From: an uncultured beta proteobacterium
GTDB lineage: Bacteria > Pseudomonadota > Gammaproteobacteria > Burkholderiales > Burkholderiaceae_B
Length of the DNA: 55,487 bases
Assembly: GCA_903932425.1 (NCBI GenBank)
Contig: CAIZGG010000486.1
Coordinates: 1-55,487 of the forward strand
Direction: 5' to 3'
Made by a program: the position numbers and the translations under genes. The notes beneath the pieces were generated by a model. The model ran no database searches, was not told the origin of the DNA, and worked only from the letters and a program-made list of their open reading frames with translations. Shown piece by piece: positions 8,955 to 18,287 of the stretch; positions within the stretch are counted from its first letter, which is position 1; each line of letters opens with the position of its first letter.

Positions 8955-10142
8955 TCAGACAGCTTTCTTTTTGGAGCGTGTCAGCCAGAAAAGAGCAAAC
9001 CCTGTGATGAGCACTGGAATTAAAGACCCAGCATTCAAGAACGACCAGCCATTGGTGGTGACCAGCGCGCCAGAGCTAAACGAGGTAATCGCCATGGTCG
9101 TGAACACAAAGAAATTAATCGCACCCTGGGCTTTATCTTTTTCTTCAGGGCGGTAGGCAGTGAGCGCCAAACTTGTGGCCGAGGTGAACAGAAAGTTCCA
9201 GCCGACACCAAGAATGAAGGACGCCAACAGAAAGTGATAAACATCGATCCCCATTAGCGCAATACCAATGCAGACCAGATTGAGTATGACGCCTAACCCC
9301 ATCATGTTCGTTGTGCCATATTTTTTGATCAACGACCCAGTAAAAAAGCCGGGCGCAAACATGCCGATCACGTGCCACTCAAGCACCAACGCGGTATCCG
9401 AGAACGGCAGGCCGCACATTTGCATGGCCAGGGGGGTGGCAGCCATCAACAGATTCATCACGCCATAGCCAAGTGCCGAGCCAATGACCGCGACAATAAA
9501 AACTGGTTGACGCAAAATTTCAGAAAGAGGGCGGCCGGGTGGCAGCACTTTTTTGACTTCGGTTTCATCCGGGAAGTGAATGAAGTGCATCACGGCTAAC
9601 CCTAAGAAGCCCGCGAGGGTCAGCGTAAGGTAGGCACCTAAAAAGGGCGTATCGAAACTGTTGCGCGTCCAGTTGGCAAGATTGGGGCCGATCACGGCGC
9701 CCAGAATACCGCCAGCCAATACCCACGATACGGCTTTTTCGCGCAGGCTGCTGTGCGTGAGTTCAGCAGCCGCAAAGCGGTAGAGTTGCCCGTTGGCACT
9801 GTAGTAGCCAGCGAAGACGGTGCCAGCCACTAAGATCCAGAAATTTTTAGAGTAGGCCGCGTAGGCACAGACCAACGACGACAGAATGGCAACGATCAAA
9901 CCAGTTTGAAAAGATTTTTTGCGACCAAGCTTCTTTTGATACTTTGCGACGATCGAGGTGGATAACGCACCGCCGATCACATAGCCCATGATAGGGAGGG
10001 TTGCGATCCATGCCACGTTGGTGAGGCTTAAGCCCACCAAGCCGTTGATCGCAATGAAGGTGACGTTGTTGGTGAGAAAGATACCTTGGCAAACAATCAG
10101 AAGAACCAAATTCTTATTAAACAGCTTGTGTGGTGTGTTCAT
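8955..10142 (-). CDS. Major facilitator superfamily (MFS) transporter
   Basis: A 395-residue inner-membrane protein with about 12 hydrophobic segments in the 6+6 MFS arrangement. A motif-A-like loop between segments 2 and 3 reads KYQKKLGRKKSF, and the usual cytoplasmic loop lies near residues 190-210. It resembles the DHA-type and YbfB/metabolite transporter branches but I cannot assign a substrate. No strong ribosome-binding site precedes the ATG. It is transcribed in the same direction as the hydantoinase gene upstream, from which it is separated by 191 bp containing an inverted repeat. Confidence 0.9.
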   Translation of the reverse strand: MNTPHKLFNKNLVLLIVCQGIFLTNNVTFIAINGLVGLSLTNVAWIATLPIMGYVIGGALSTSIVAKYQKKLGRKKSFQTGLIVAILSSLVCAYAAYSKNFWILVAGTVFAGYYSANGQLYRFAAAELTHSSLREKAVSWVLAGGILGAVIGPNLANWTRNSFDTPFLGAYLTLTLAGFLGLAVMHFIHFPDETEVKKVLPPGRPLSEILRQPVFIVAVIGSALGYGVMNLLMAATPLAMQMCGLPFSDTALVLEWHVIGMFAPGFFTGSLIKKYGTTNMMGLGVILNLVCIGIALMGIDVYHFLLASFILGVGWNFLFTSATSLALTAYRPEEKDKAQGAINFFVFTTMAITSFSSGALVTTNGWSFLNAGSLIPVLITGFALFWLTRSKKKAV

Positions 10143-10180
10143 CTATTTTTTTGTGTGAGGTCTCGCCAGCAAAGCCGAGA

Positions 10181-10210
10181 CTTAAGGTGTCTAGAGTGGC
10201 ACCCCTTAAG
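10181..10210. promoter_or_regulatory. Inverted repeat upstream of the MFS gene
   Basis: CTTAAGG and CCTTAAG face each other across 16 bases, about 40 bp upstream of the MFS start codon. It could be an operator for that gene or a small hairpin ending the hydantoinase transcript. The only evidence is symmetry and position. Confidence 0.3.
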
Positions 10211-10333
10211 CTGACAATTAAAACACGGTCTAACTAAGGTTTTTGTTGAAAAGCTTGCCAAGTCAGCAACTTTTAACGTTGCGGCGCAGCGTGACCGAGG
10301 CCAGGAGGAGGGGAAATGGCTATTTGCCTGACG

Positions 10334-11785
10334 CTAACTAAAATATTTCCGCATCACTGAATTTGGATTTCCGTTTAATCGCTGGCGTAACACGGGCTCT
10401 GGGGTTCCGCGCTTGATGAATTGCCCACTCCCGGGCTCTGCATGTAAGCCTTGAGGGTCGACCACGATACGCCCACGACTAATCACGACCTCTGGCCAGC
10501 CACGTACCTCGCGACCCTCATAAGGCGTGTAACCCACTTTGTCATGCAGCATCGCGGTACTGATGACAACGCGTTTTTCAGGATTCCAGATCGCCAGATC
10601 AGCATCGGCTCCAACTGTGATGCCTCCCTTTTTTGGATACATGCCATAGGTACGTGCATGATTGGTCGAGGTTACAGCAACGAAGCGTTCGATGGTCATG
10701 CGCCCGGTCATCACAGCCTCTGAAAAAAGTAACGGCATACGAACCTCAATGCCCGGCACTCCATTTGCCATGTCTTTAAATGTGGTGGCCTCTCCCTTGG
10801 GAAGCTTGCCACTTTCATCGTACCGATAGGGTGCGTGGTCAGACGAATAAATTTGGAGCGTCCCTTGTATCAGCGCCTCCCAAACAGCATTTTGCGAGGC
10901 TGCATCACGAGGCGGTGGGCTACAACAAAATTTCGCACCCTCTGTACCGGGCAGGTCGATGTCTTCAGCCGTCAAGAAAAGGTATTGCGGACAGGTCTCT
11001 GCATGTATGGGAATACCTAATGCCTGTGAAGAATGAATGACACGAATGGCTTCGAGCCCCGAGACATGAACAATGAGTAAGGGGACATCGGCGAGCTCAG
11101 CTAAGGCAATGACTCTGTTTGTGGCCTCCGTCTCTGCGAGGGGCGTGTGCGCAACCGCATGATATTTAGGGGCGGTTAGACCGCGTTCAACCAGTCTGCG
11201 TGCAATCCAACGAATCATGTCGTTGTTTTCGGCATGTACCATGACCAGTGCACCCTCGCGATCTGCAACCTCAAGCACATCCAAAATCTGATAGTCATCC
11301 AGCCGCATTCGATCGTAGGTCATGTAGATTTTGAACGAGGTGATCCCATTACGGATAAGCTCGGGCAGGTGGGTGTTGAGCGCCTCTTCTGTGGGGTCTG
11401 CCAAGATTAAATGGATGCCGTAATCGATCACCGCTTTATCTGCAGCGCGTTTTGAGTAATCCGCAACAACCTCGGGGATATGATTGCCTCGATGTTGTGC
11501 TGCAAAAGGAATAATTGTGGTGGTGCCACCAAACGCAGCAGATACAGTGGCGCTATAAAAGTCATCCGCACACATCATGCCCATACCCGAGAGCTGTTCG
11601 ACGTGGCAGTGGCTGTCGATGCCTCCAGGCAGTACCCACCGACCTTTGGCATCAATGTCAGAGGCTCCAGCTGGCAAGCTGGGTTCTATGGCCACAATGA
11701 CGCCATCACGCACGCCAATATCTGCATAAAAGGTTTCGGTATCGGTCGAGAGGCGACCATTACGAATGGTGAGGTCAAAATTCAT
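10334..11785 (-). CDS. Dihydropyrimidinase/D-hydantoinase-type cyclic amidohydrolase
   Basis: A 483-residue binuclear-metal amidohydrolase that opens dihydropyrimidine or hydantoin rings to N-carbamoyl amino acids. The metal site is complete: H59 and H61 in DSHCH, K152 in SFKIYM (the lysine that becomes carbamylated), H184 in MVHAEN, H240 in IVHVSG, and D316 in SSDHAPY. The ATG at 11785 (MNFDLTIRNG) is chosen over an upstream in-frame start because it begins the first beta strand of the family. It is divergent from the hydantoin racemase gene, 111 bp between starts. The racemase next door points to 5-substituted hydantoins rather than uracil. No carbamoylase adjoins it. Confidence 0.88.
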   Translation of the reverse strand: MNFDLTIRNGRLSTDTETFYADIGVRDGVIVAIEPSLPAGASDIDAKGRWVLPGGIDSHCHVEQLSGMGMMCADDFYSATVSAAFGGTTTIIPFAAQHRGNHIPEVVADYSKRAADKAVIDYGIHLILADPTEEALNTHLPELIRNGITSFKIYMTYDRMRLDDYQILDVLEVADREGALVMVHAENNDMIRWIARRLVERGLTAPKYHAVAHTPLAETEATNRVIALAELADVPLLIVHVSGLEAIRVIHSSQALGIPIHAETCPQYLFLTAEDIDLPGTEGAKFCCSPPPRDAASQNAVWEALIQGTLQIYSSDHAPYRYDESGKLPKGEATTFKDMANGVPGIEVRMPLLFSEAVMTGRMTIERFVAVTSTNHARTYGMYPKKGGITVGADADLAIWNPEKRVVISTAMLHDKVGYTPYEGREVRGWPEVVISRGRIVVDPQGLHAEPGSGQFIKRGTPEPVLRQRLNGNPNSVMRKYFS

Positions 11786-11896
11786 GAGTTTCACTTTTGT
11801 GGGTACGTACAGCAATCTTAATGATGCTGTTGGCTAAGTCAAGACATTCGCATCTGTTAATCTTTCATGATCGATTGACACACAATAGGATCACTG

Positions 11897-12565
11897 ATGC
11901 AGCGGACCATTTTTGTAATTAATCCTAACTCGACCCAAGCCGTGACTGATGCTTTTGATCGTGGGTTGGATTGTTTTCGTTTCGCGGGTGGTCCAACGAT
12001 CCGCAGTTTGACTTTAGCTGAAGGTCCTCCTGGTATTCAAAGTCAAATGGATGTAGAAAGAGTCACGTTGCCTTTGGTGAAGCTGGTTCAAAAGCTCGAC
12101 CTTGAACATGGCGATGAGGCTGCAGCGTTTGTCATCGCCTGCTTTAGTGACCCTGGCTTACATGCCTTGCGTGAAGCCACACGCAAACCGGTGCTGGGCA
12201 TCAGCGAGTGTGGTTTGTTGTCTGCGATGACGTTGGGGCATAAAGTCGGTGTCATTGCGATTTTGCGCCAATCCATCCCCAGACACATGCGCATGTTCGG
12301 CGCAATGGGAATTACGCAAAGAATCGCGGCAGAGTTGCCGCTCGGCATGGAGGTTGTCGAACTCGCGGACTCTGCACGCACGCGCGCTGGCTTACTGCGC
12401 GTGGGTACGCAACTCAGAGATACACATCAGGCTGATGTGGTTGTGTTGGGTTGCGCAGGAATGGCCGAGCACCGTCAGTGGTTAGAGGATCAACTCGGTG
12501 TACCGGTGGTTGAGCCTGCACAGGCAGGTGTTTCGATGGCGATCGGTCGAACACTGCAGAGGTGA
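11897..12565 (+). CDS. Asp/Glu/hydantoin racemase family protein
   Basis: A 222-residue cofactor-independent racemase of the aspartate/glutamate/hydantoin racemase superfamily. The two catalytic cysteines are C82 (ACFSDPG) and C186 (LGCAGM), spaced as in known hydantoin racemases, and the N-terminal INPNST motif is typical. AGGA precedes the ATG. The divergent gene is a hydantoinase, so the expected role is racemisation of 5-substituted hydantoins, letting a stereospecific hydantoinase consume both forms. Maleate isomerase and allantoin racemase belong to the same superfamily and remain possible. Confidence 0.85.
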   Translation: MQRTIFVINPNSTQAVTDAFDRGLDCFRFAGGPTIRSLTLAEGPPGIQSQMDVERVTLPLVKLVQKLDLEHGDEAAAFVIACFSDPGLHALREATRKPVLGISECGLLSAMTLGHKVGVIAILRQSIPRHMRMFGAMGITQRIAAELPLGMEVVELADSARTRAGLLRVGTQLRDTHQADVVVLGCAGMAEHRQWLEDQLGVPVVEPAQAGVSMAIGRTLQR

Positions 12566-12601
12566 CGCGCTACTCTGCATGACGTGCGCGTTGACTGGTG
12601 C

Positions 12602-13495
12602 TTACGGAATCGTACCCTCAGGCAACGCGCAGACATGGTCGTAAATTTCACCAGGGCGGGTAATCCAAACTTTGTCCCGCTCTGGATGATTCAAGATGTG
12701 TTGTAGCGCTTTGCGCAACGCGTACAGCCGATAAGGCTGTCCGAAAATCATTGTGTGTAAGGCAATCCCCAGCACGAGTGGTTGTCGGCTTGATTGATGC
12801 AGCATCTCTTCGAACTGATGAACAATCATCGTGGCAAAGTCTTCAGCGGTATGGTGACGCACCAAAATTTGAGGTGAATCGTTGATCTCTAGCGAGTACG
12901 GTAGCGACATTAAACGCCCGTTGCGAGTTTTCATCCAGACCGGTTGGTCATCACACGGCCAATCCATCTCGAAGCAATAGCCCGCCTCTTGCAACAAATC
13001 AGGCGTGTGTTGGCTTTGTGACATCCACGGAGCCATCCAGCCTCGCGGTGCGCGCCCTGTCGCGGCCGCGATTTTACTGCGCACCTCGGCAAGCATGCGA
13101 GCTTCGTCTGCCTCCCACCACTGACCGTGGCGCTCAGCGTTTGTTCTTCCATGCCCAATGACTTCATCACCGCGGGCAATGATCGGCTCAATCACGTCCG
13201 GTGCATAATCAAAGACGGCGGTATTGACTAAATGACAGGCCGGCAGTTTAAGCTCGTCGAGCAGTTCGTACAGTCGCCAGACTCCGACACGGTTTCCATA
13301 ATCTCGCCACGCGAACGTTCGAGCGTCTGGCTGCGGTAATTCATTAGACAATGCGTGGCCCAAACCAGCACCGAACGCAAAGTGCTCAGTATTAATTGCA
13401 AAATAAATTGCGAGCCGCTTACCGTCAGGCCATGAATAATCGGGGCGCTTGGTAATCGCTGAGTACTTGAATCGTCCGTGATAGGGCAGTTGCAT
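12602..13495 (-). CDS. Polysaccharide-deacetylase-fold (PuuE/NodB-like) hydrolase, copy 1
   Basis: A 297-residue NodB-fold protein of the PuuE allantoinase/PgdA-like group, metal-dependent hydrolases that cut amide bonds. After the N-terminal RFKYSAI segment come the strand AIYFAINTEHF, the GHGRTNAER motif holding a metal-binding His, GWMAPWMS, and the EMDWPCDDQP segment. It has no signal peptide, so it acts in the cytosol, which argues against a cell-wall role. It starts 23 bp after the livM-like stop, so it is the last gene of the Liv transporter operon. It closely resembles copy 3 at 21291, including the order of all motifs. Hydrolysis of an imported cyclic ureide or imide is inferred. Confidence 0.85.
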   Translation of the reverse strand: MQLPYHGRFKYSAITKRPDYSWPDGKRLAIYFAINTEHFAFGAGLGHALSNELPQPDARTFAWRDYGNRVGVWRLYELLDELKLPACHLVNTAVFDYAPDVIEPIIARGDEVIGHGRTNAERHGQWWEADEARMLAEVRSKIAAATGRAPRGWMAPWMSQSQHTPDLLQEAGYCFEMDWPCDDQPVWMKTRNGRLMSLPYSLEINDSPQILVRHHTAEDFATMIVHQFEEMLHQSSRQPLVLGIALHTMIFGQPYRLYALRKALQHILNHPERDKVWITRPGEIYDHVCALPEGTIP

Positions 13496-13518
13496 AGGTG
13501 TGGTCTCTTGAAAGGTAC

Positions 13519-14439
13519 TTAGCTGTTTGACTGTGCCTCAGTCTTTGCGCTGAATTGATGCTTCACATGCGATGGCGCTTGAGGGGCACGCTCGGGTGAC
13601 AAAAGGAATCCAAATAATTTCTTTTCACGCCCCGTTGGCGTACGCGAAAGCAAACCCTGTGGCCGCTTAAGAATCACGATCACAATAATCAGACCGTACA
13701 CAATCAAACGATACTCTTTAGCAAAGCGTAACGCTTCGGGCAGAGCCGTAAGCAAAATCGCGCCCAGCACGGGGCCCCACATCGTTTGCATGCCACCAAA
13801 CAGCAAGAAAATAATGAAATTAAGCGAGACAAAAAAGCCGAGGTCGTGCGGGCTGACGATTAATACGTAATTCGCTTGAATGGCCCCGGCAACACCAATC
13901 AAGGCTGCGCCTAAGGCAAAGGTCAGCGTGCGTAAGTGCGCTAACGACACTCCCATTGCTGTGGCAGCAACGGGGTCGTCACGAATCGCGCGCGCGGCGA
14001 ACCCCAGACGCGATCCATCAAAGCGCCACGTCACGTACAACGCAACCAGAGTGCCTACAACGCAGGTTGTCATCGTGGTGTTTGCGGCAAGACCGGTAAA
14101 GCTATTGGCGCCGCCAATGTAATCCCAGTTAAAAGCGAGCACTGACAACGCCTCACCAAATGCGATCGTTGTGAGTTTTAAGACAAAGTCACGCATCTTC
14201 AGCGTCAAAATCGCCAACAGCGCCCCGACCAACGCCCCCGCTAAGCCCGCCATCAATAAGGTTGGTGTAAACCACCAGCCCATTTTGACCGTCAAAATTG
14301 CGGATAAATAAGCACCGACTCCTGCAATTGCGGCGGTGGCCATCGACAATTGACCTGACATCGCGATGATGTAAAGCCCCAACACCTGCATGACGCTGAG
14401 AAGCGTGAAAATTAAAATTGGTTCTAGAAAGTTATACAT
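13519..14439 (-). CDS. livM: Branched-chain-amino-acid-type ABC transporter permease LivM-like
   Basis: A 306-residue inner-membrane permease with eight or more hydrophobic segments and the LivM-family blocks GQLSMATAAIAGVGAY, the TIAFGEA segment and RAIRDDPVAATAMG. It pairs with the LivH-like protein to form the channel. Its start lies three bases after the LivH stop. The substrate is open: Liv-type systems also carry amides, urea and aromatic acids, and this operon ends in a deacetylase-fold hydrolase next to hydantoin enzymes. Confidence 0.93.
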   Translation of the reverse strand: MYNFLEPILIFTLLSVMQVLGLYIIAMSGQLSMATAAIAGVGAYLSAILTVKMGWWFTPTLLMAGLAGALVGALLAILTLKMRDFVLKLTTIAFGEALSVLAFNWDYIGGANSFTGLAANTTMTTCVVGTLVALYVTWRFDGSRLGFAARAIRDDPVAATAMGVSLAHLRTLTFALGAALIGVAGAIQANYVLIVSPHDLGFFVSLNFIIFLLFGGMQTMWGPVLGAILLTALPEALRFAKEYRLIVYGLIIVIVILKRPQGLLSRTPTGREKKLFGFLLSPERAPQAPSHVKHQFSAKTEAQSNS

Positions 14440-14442
14440 GCG

Positions 14443-15321
14443 TTATACCTTCGTGGAATATGAACCGAACAGACCATTCGGTCGAAAATACAACACGCCG
14501 ATCAATACAAAGAACGCGACTGCATCTTTTAAGCTCGAAGAGATATAACCCGTCACGAGTGCCTCAATCACGCCAATACCCAGGCCGACCACCATCACCC
14601 CTTCAAAATAGCGATTGCCCGCAACGAGCATGCAGGTAAACGCTTTTAAACCGTACAGCAAGCCCACAAATGCCCAAGCAGAACCATAGAGTGTTCCGAC
14701 TGAAACGGCAGCAACGCCCCCCATCAGTGAGGCAATGGCAATGGTGACCGAACACACAAGCCCTACGTTGATGCCAAAAGCTGCGGCGACATCGGGTCGC
14801 TCGGCAATTGCGCGCGTCGCGCGTCCCAACTTGGTCTTACGTACATAGAAACTGACGAAGGCCAACAGCAAGATGCACACACCAAAATTTGCCAGTTGTC
14901 GCACCGTTAACACGATCGGACCTAAATCGATTGACTGACGCGGCAAGAGGGTTGGATAAGCCACGGGGTCGGGCCCAGCAATGATTGCCATCCCGTTTTG
15001 CAACATGATCGCGACACCTAGCGTGCCAATCAAGGTCGACAACACGTCGCGGTCGCGCAAAGGTTGAATCACGGTGCGTTCAAGTACAAACCCAACGACC
15101 GCAGCACCGACTGCACCGAGTGCCACCGCACCAACAAAACCGCCCGCTGGAAACTGAGCGCCAGCCACCAAGCCCGCAAACATACCCACCATGAAAATTT
15201 CAGGATGTGCGAAGTTAATCACGCGCAGTACGGTAAACGCTAGAGCAAAACCCAACGCCACCACCGCGTAGGTGCTTCCGATGATGAGGCCATTGGCCAA
15301 TTGCTGCAAAAACAAGTCCAC
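14443..15321 (-). CDS. livH: Branched-chain-amino-acid-type ABC transporter permease LivH-like
   Basis: A 292-residue permease with about eight membrane segments. The start LQQLANGLIIGSTYAVVALG and the later RAIAERPDVAAAFGIN and PNGLFG blocks are typical of LivH. It follows the LivF-like gene by 29 bp and is packed against LivM, within one minus-strand operon ordered K-G-F-H-M and then the deacetylase. Confidence 0.94.
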   Translation of the reverse strand: MDLFLQQLANGLIIGSTYAVVALGFALAFTVLRVINFAHPEIFMVGMFAGLVAGAQFPAGGFVGAVALGAVGAAVVGFVLERTVIQPLRDRDVLSTLIGTLGVAIMLQNGMAIIAGPDPVAYPTLLPRQSIDLGPIVLTVRQLANFGVCILLLAFVSFYVRKTKLGRATRAIAERPDVAAAFGINVGLVCSVTIAIASLMGGVAAVSVGTLYGSAWAFVGLLYGLKAFTCMLVAGNRYFEGVMVVGLGIGVIEALVTGYISSSLKDAVAFFVLIGVLYFRPNGLFGSYSTKV

Positions 15322-15350
15322 GATTTCTCCGAATCAACAATCCAAGTCGT

Positions 15351-16076
15351 TCAAGCGTGTCCGCCTAAGAACACTTCTTTCACAGACTCTTTGCCTGCAA
15401 TTTCAGCCGCCAGACCACTTTCAATGATCTGGCCCGTTTCAAGCAAATAGGCCCAGTTCGCAACCTTGAGTGCTGCGCGCGCATTTTGTTCAACCATCAA
15501 GACCGAGATCCCCATTTTGTTGATCTCGCGAGCGAGTGTAAAAACGTCTCGCACAACCAGAGGTGCCAAGCCTAACGATGGCTCGTCCATCAAAATCAGT
15601 TTTGGCGCAGAGATCAGTGCACGAGCGATAGCAACCATTTGTTGCTCGCCACCCGAGAGCGATCCTGCGACCTGATCCCGACGTTCGGCGAGGCGCGGAA
15701 ACCGTTCAAACATTTCTTGAATTCGCTGATCAACCAACGTTTTGTTGTTGACACACCAACCACCGAGCTTCAGGTTGTCGAGAACAGAGAGTGTGTTCCA
15801 GAGCTGCCGCGCCTCGGGCACCCAGGCGATACCCAACTCATGAATCTGATGCGGCTTAAGTTTGAGTAAATCAACGTCACCATTAAAGGTGATGCTCCCC
15901 TGGCGCGCTTTTTGCAAACCGAGGATGGCCTTGATAATCGTTGTTTTACCAGCGCCGTTTGCCCCTAAAATCACACGCAGTTCGCCCGTATTGATTTCGA
16001 GTGACACACCATTGACCGCGGGCACCGCACCATACGACACTGCAAGGTCTTTAATCCTTAATAAGGGAGTACTCAT
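15351..16076 (-). CDS. livF: ABC transporter ATPase LivF-like
   Basis: A 241-residue ATPase with Walker A GANGAGKTT, signature LSGGEQQM, Walker B LILMDEPSLGLAP and VEQNARAAL as the H-loop region, in which Gln replaces His as usual for LivF. Its ATG overlaps the LivG-like stop by four bases (ATGA), indicating translational coupling. It forms the ATPase pair of the Liv-type importer with the next gene. Confidence 0.95.
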   Translation of the reverse strand: MSTPLLRIKDLAVSYGAVPAVNGVSLEINTGELRVILGANGAGKTTIIKAILGLQKARQGSITFNGDVDLLKLKPHQIHELGIAWVPEARQLWNTLSVLDNLKLGGWCVNNKTLVDQRIQEMFERFPRLAERRDQVAGSLSGGEQQMVAIARALISAPKLILMDEPSLGLAPLVVRDVFTLAREINKMGISVLMVEQNARAALKVANWAYLLETGQIIESGLAAEIAGKESVKEVFLGGHA

Positions 16077-16867
16077 GATGCAGTCGCAGCCGTAGGCTCG
16101 TCTTCATCGACACCCAGATAGGCTTCGATGACGCGCTCGTCAGCCCGAATTTCTGCAGGCGTACCTTCTGCAATTTTTTGCCCAAAACTAATCACGACGA
16201 CTCGATCCGAAGTTGACATCACCACATTCATATTGTGTTCGATCAGCATCAAGGTGACGCCTGCGTCACGCAAACGACCAATCAGTTTGATCACCTCTTG
16301 AGCCTCTCGGGCTACCATGCCCGCAGTCGGCTCGTCCAAAATTAAGAGCTTGGGCTCAAGGGCTAACGCACGCGCAATTTCTACGCGCCGTTGATCGCCG
16401 TAAGGAAGCTCAGAGGGCATCCGAAAGCGATTTGCACCGACTCCGACCCAATCTAACAACGCCTCGGCTTGTTCGATCATCTCAGTGCGCTCGCGACGAT
16501 CAAGTGCCGAACAGGTCAGGGCATCGAACAACCCTGAACGCGTGCGTGACACGCGACCGATCATCACGTTTTCGAGTGCATTCAAGTTTTTGAACAAACG
16601 GATGTTTTGGAAGGTACGGCCAATGCCCATTTTTGCTAAACGTTGGGGTGCAAAGCCCGTCACATTTTGACCATCGAACATGACCGAGCCAACATCGGCC
16701 CGATCAATACCCGTAATCAAATTAAACAGCGTGGTCTTGCCAGCCCCGTTGGGGCCGACAATTGACAACACCTCACCCTTCTTGACGTCAAAGCTGATGT
16801 CATTGACCGCAACAAGGCCACCAAACCTACGGGTTAGGTGTTCAACCTCTAAAATCGTTGACGACAT
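16073..16867 (-). CDS. livG: ABC transporter ATPase LivG-like
   Basis: A 264-residue ATPase. Walker A is GPNGAGKTT, the LivG-specific GIGRTFQNIRLFKNL segment follows, Walker B is LLILDEPTAGM and the H-loop is LIEHNMNVVM. The canonical LSGG signature is altered to ELPYGDQRR, common in LivG proteins. I chose the ATG at 16867 (MSSTILEVEHL); it lies one base after the binding-protein stop. The longer frame would overlap the upstream gene by 32 bases. Confidence 0.94.
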   Translation of the reverse strand: MSSTILEVEHLTRRFGGLVAVNDISFDVKKGEVLSIVGPNGAGKTTLFNLITGIDRADVGSVMFDGQNVTGFAPQRLAKMGIGRTFQNIRLFKNLNALENVMIGRVSRTRSGLFDALTCSALDRRERTEMIEQAEALLDWVGVGANRFRMPSELPYGDQRRVEIARALALEPKLLILDEPTAGMVAREAQEVIKLIGRLRDAGVTLMLIEHNMNVVMSTSDRVVVISFGQKIAEGTPAEIRADERVIEAYLGVDEDEPTAATAS

Positions 16868-16868
16868 G

Positions 16869-18068
16869 TTATGCAACGACTTCGTAGGTGCCACGCCCAT
16901 TGACCTGAATCACCACGACAGATGGGCTGTTGTTGTTGCCATCAGGTGGGTTATTAAAGGTCACAGTCGTGCCAAGCGGGGTTGTGATCTTTAAGGAAGC
17001 CAGAGCGGCTGCAATCTTGTCACGCTCAAGACTACCGGCTTTTTTGATGGCTTCGTATAACGTATACACGGCATCGTAGCCATAGGTCGAAAAGGACGTG
17101 GCTTCGTATTGTGTAAAGCGTGCTTTGTAGCGATCAAGAAAACTTTTGAGCTCTGGTGTGGGCGCTTGTAAGTCTTGTGCCAAGAAGGTGTAACCACCTT
17201 TGATATCGCCTTTAGTGCCATCCCAATAGACCGGGTCTTGAAAAGAGCCAAACCCTGTCATCATTGGCAGCTTGATGCCTGCCTCAATCACCTGCGAAGT
17301 TACTTTTACGCCATCGCCTGTTGTTGCCGCAATATAAATACCATCGGGTTTGGTGCTACGAATTTTTGAAAGCTGTGCCGAAAAATCTTGGTCGCCGGTT
17401 CTGAAGGCTTCAAAGGCAACCACTGTGTAGCCAAGCGAGGCCGCCATCGTTTTCACAACCTCAGCATCACCGGCCTGCGCATCTTGTGTTTGATCGTAGA
17501 TTACGGCGATGCGTTTAAGACCATGCTTAGCGACGACTTTTTTGAGTACTACGGGTATCGCTGTGCTTGAGACTGGATTCACCCGACAGGCATAAGGCGA
17601 CCATTCTTTGTCTTTCACTGGCGCACCCGAGCCGGCATCGACCATCGGCATTTTGAGCTGTGCTGCAACCGGCACCATCGCAATGAAGCCCACAGAGTTA
17701 GCAGGGCCGATGACCGCAGTCACTGACGGATCACCTGCCGCTTGCCTAAACAGCGTTACAGCCTGGCGCGGATCATTGGCCATGTCCGCTGTCGTCATCT
17801 CGAAGGTGTAGGACTTGCCACTGGCGTCTTTGAAGCCCAGTTTGTTGATATCGTCAAGAGCCAGCAGGCCGCCATCACGTGCACGAATGCCGTAAGCCGC
17901 AGAAGGCCCGGTGACGCCCTGAACGTTTGTGATCTTAATCACGCCCGTACCTTGAGCGCGCAAGATCGCTGGCGCAAACAATACAGAGCCCGCGCCTAAG
18001 GCAGCGGCTTGGGTAAAGCGACGACGACTAATTGCATGAGGATTTGATTTGTTCGACAAGACCGACAT
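16869..18068 (-). CDS. Liv-type periplasmic substrate-binding protein with Tat-like signal
   Basis: A 399-residue type I periplasmic binding protein of the LivK family that gives the operon its specificity. The N-terminus contains SRRRFTQAAALGAG, a twin-arginine signal, cleaved after a later Ala-rich stretch near ILRAQG. Mature motifs include GVTGPSAAYG, GPANSVGFIAM and the hinge region IAVIYDQTQDAQ. The ATG at 18068 has GGAG eight bases upstream; the in-frame GTG at 18080 is less likely. As first gene of the operon its promoter must lie in the 219 bp shared with the divergent CoA ligase gene. Confidence 0.93.
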   Translation of the reverse strand: MSVLSNKSNPHAISRRRFTQAAALGAGSVLFAPAILRAQGTGVIKITNVQGVTGPSAAYGIRARDGGLLALDDINKLGFKDASGKSYTFEMTTADMANDPRQAVTLFRQAAGDPSVTAVIGPANSVGFIAMVPVAAQLKMPMVDAGSGAPVKDKEWSPYACRVNPVSSTAIPVVLKKVVAKHGLKRIAVIYDQTQDAQAGDAEVVKTMAASLGYTVVAFEAFRTGDQDFSAQLSKIRSTKPDGIYIAATTGDGVKVTSQVIEAGIKLPMMTGFGSFQDPVYWDGTKGDIKGGYTFLAQDLQAPTPELKSFLDRYKARFTQYEATSFSTYGYDAVYTLYEAIKKAGSLERDKIAAALASLKITTPLGTTVTFNNPPDGNNNSPSVVVIQVNGRGTYEVVA

Positions 18069-18287
18069 AGCGAGCTCCACTGAATAAAATTTCGACCGGT
18101 ATAAAAGTTTCTAAGCAATGTCTAATGTACACGCACTCAGACATTTCTCTGTGCTTGCTACCGATATTCTCAACGGATAATATAGGGGTAATCACCGATA
18201 GTAAAGATGTGGCTTCAAAAAAATTATCTGAGCGCGACGAAGGGTCGCAGTCGGTTAAAGTCAACGCAATATTTCAAGGTGACCTGT

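Noticed and set aside
11875-11880. TTGACA upstream of the hydantoin racemase
   Set aside because: It lies only 16 bases before the start codon, so it cannot be the -35 of that gene.
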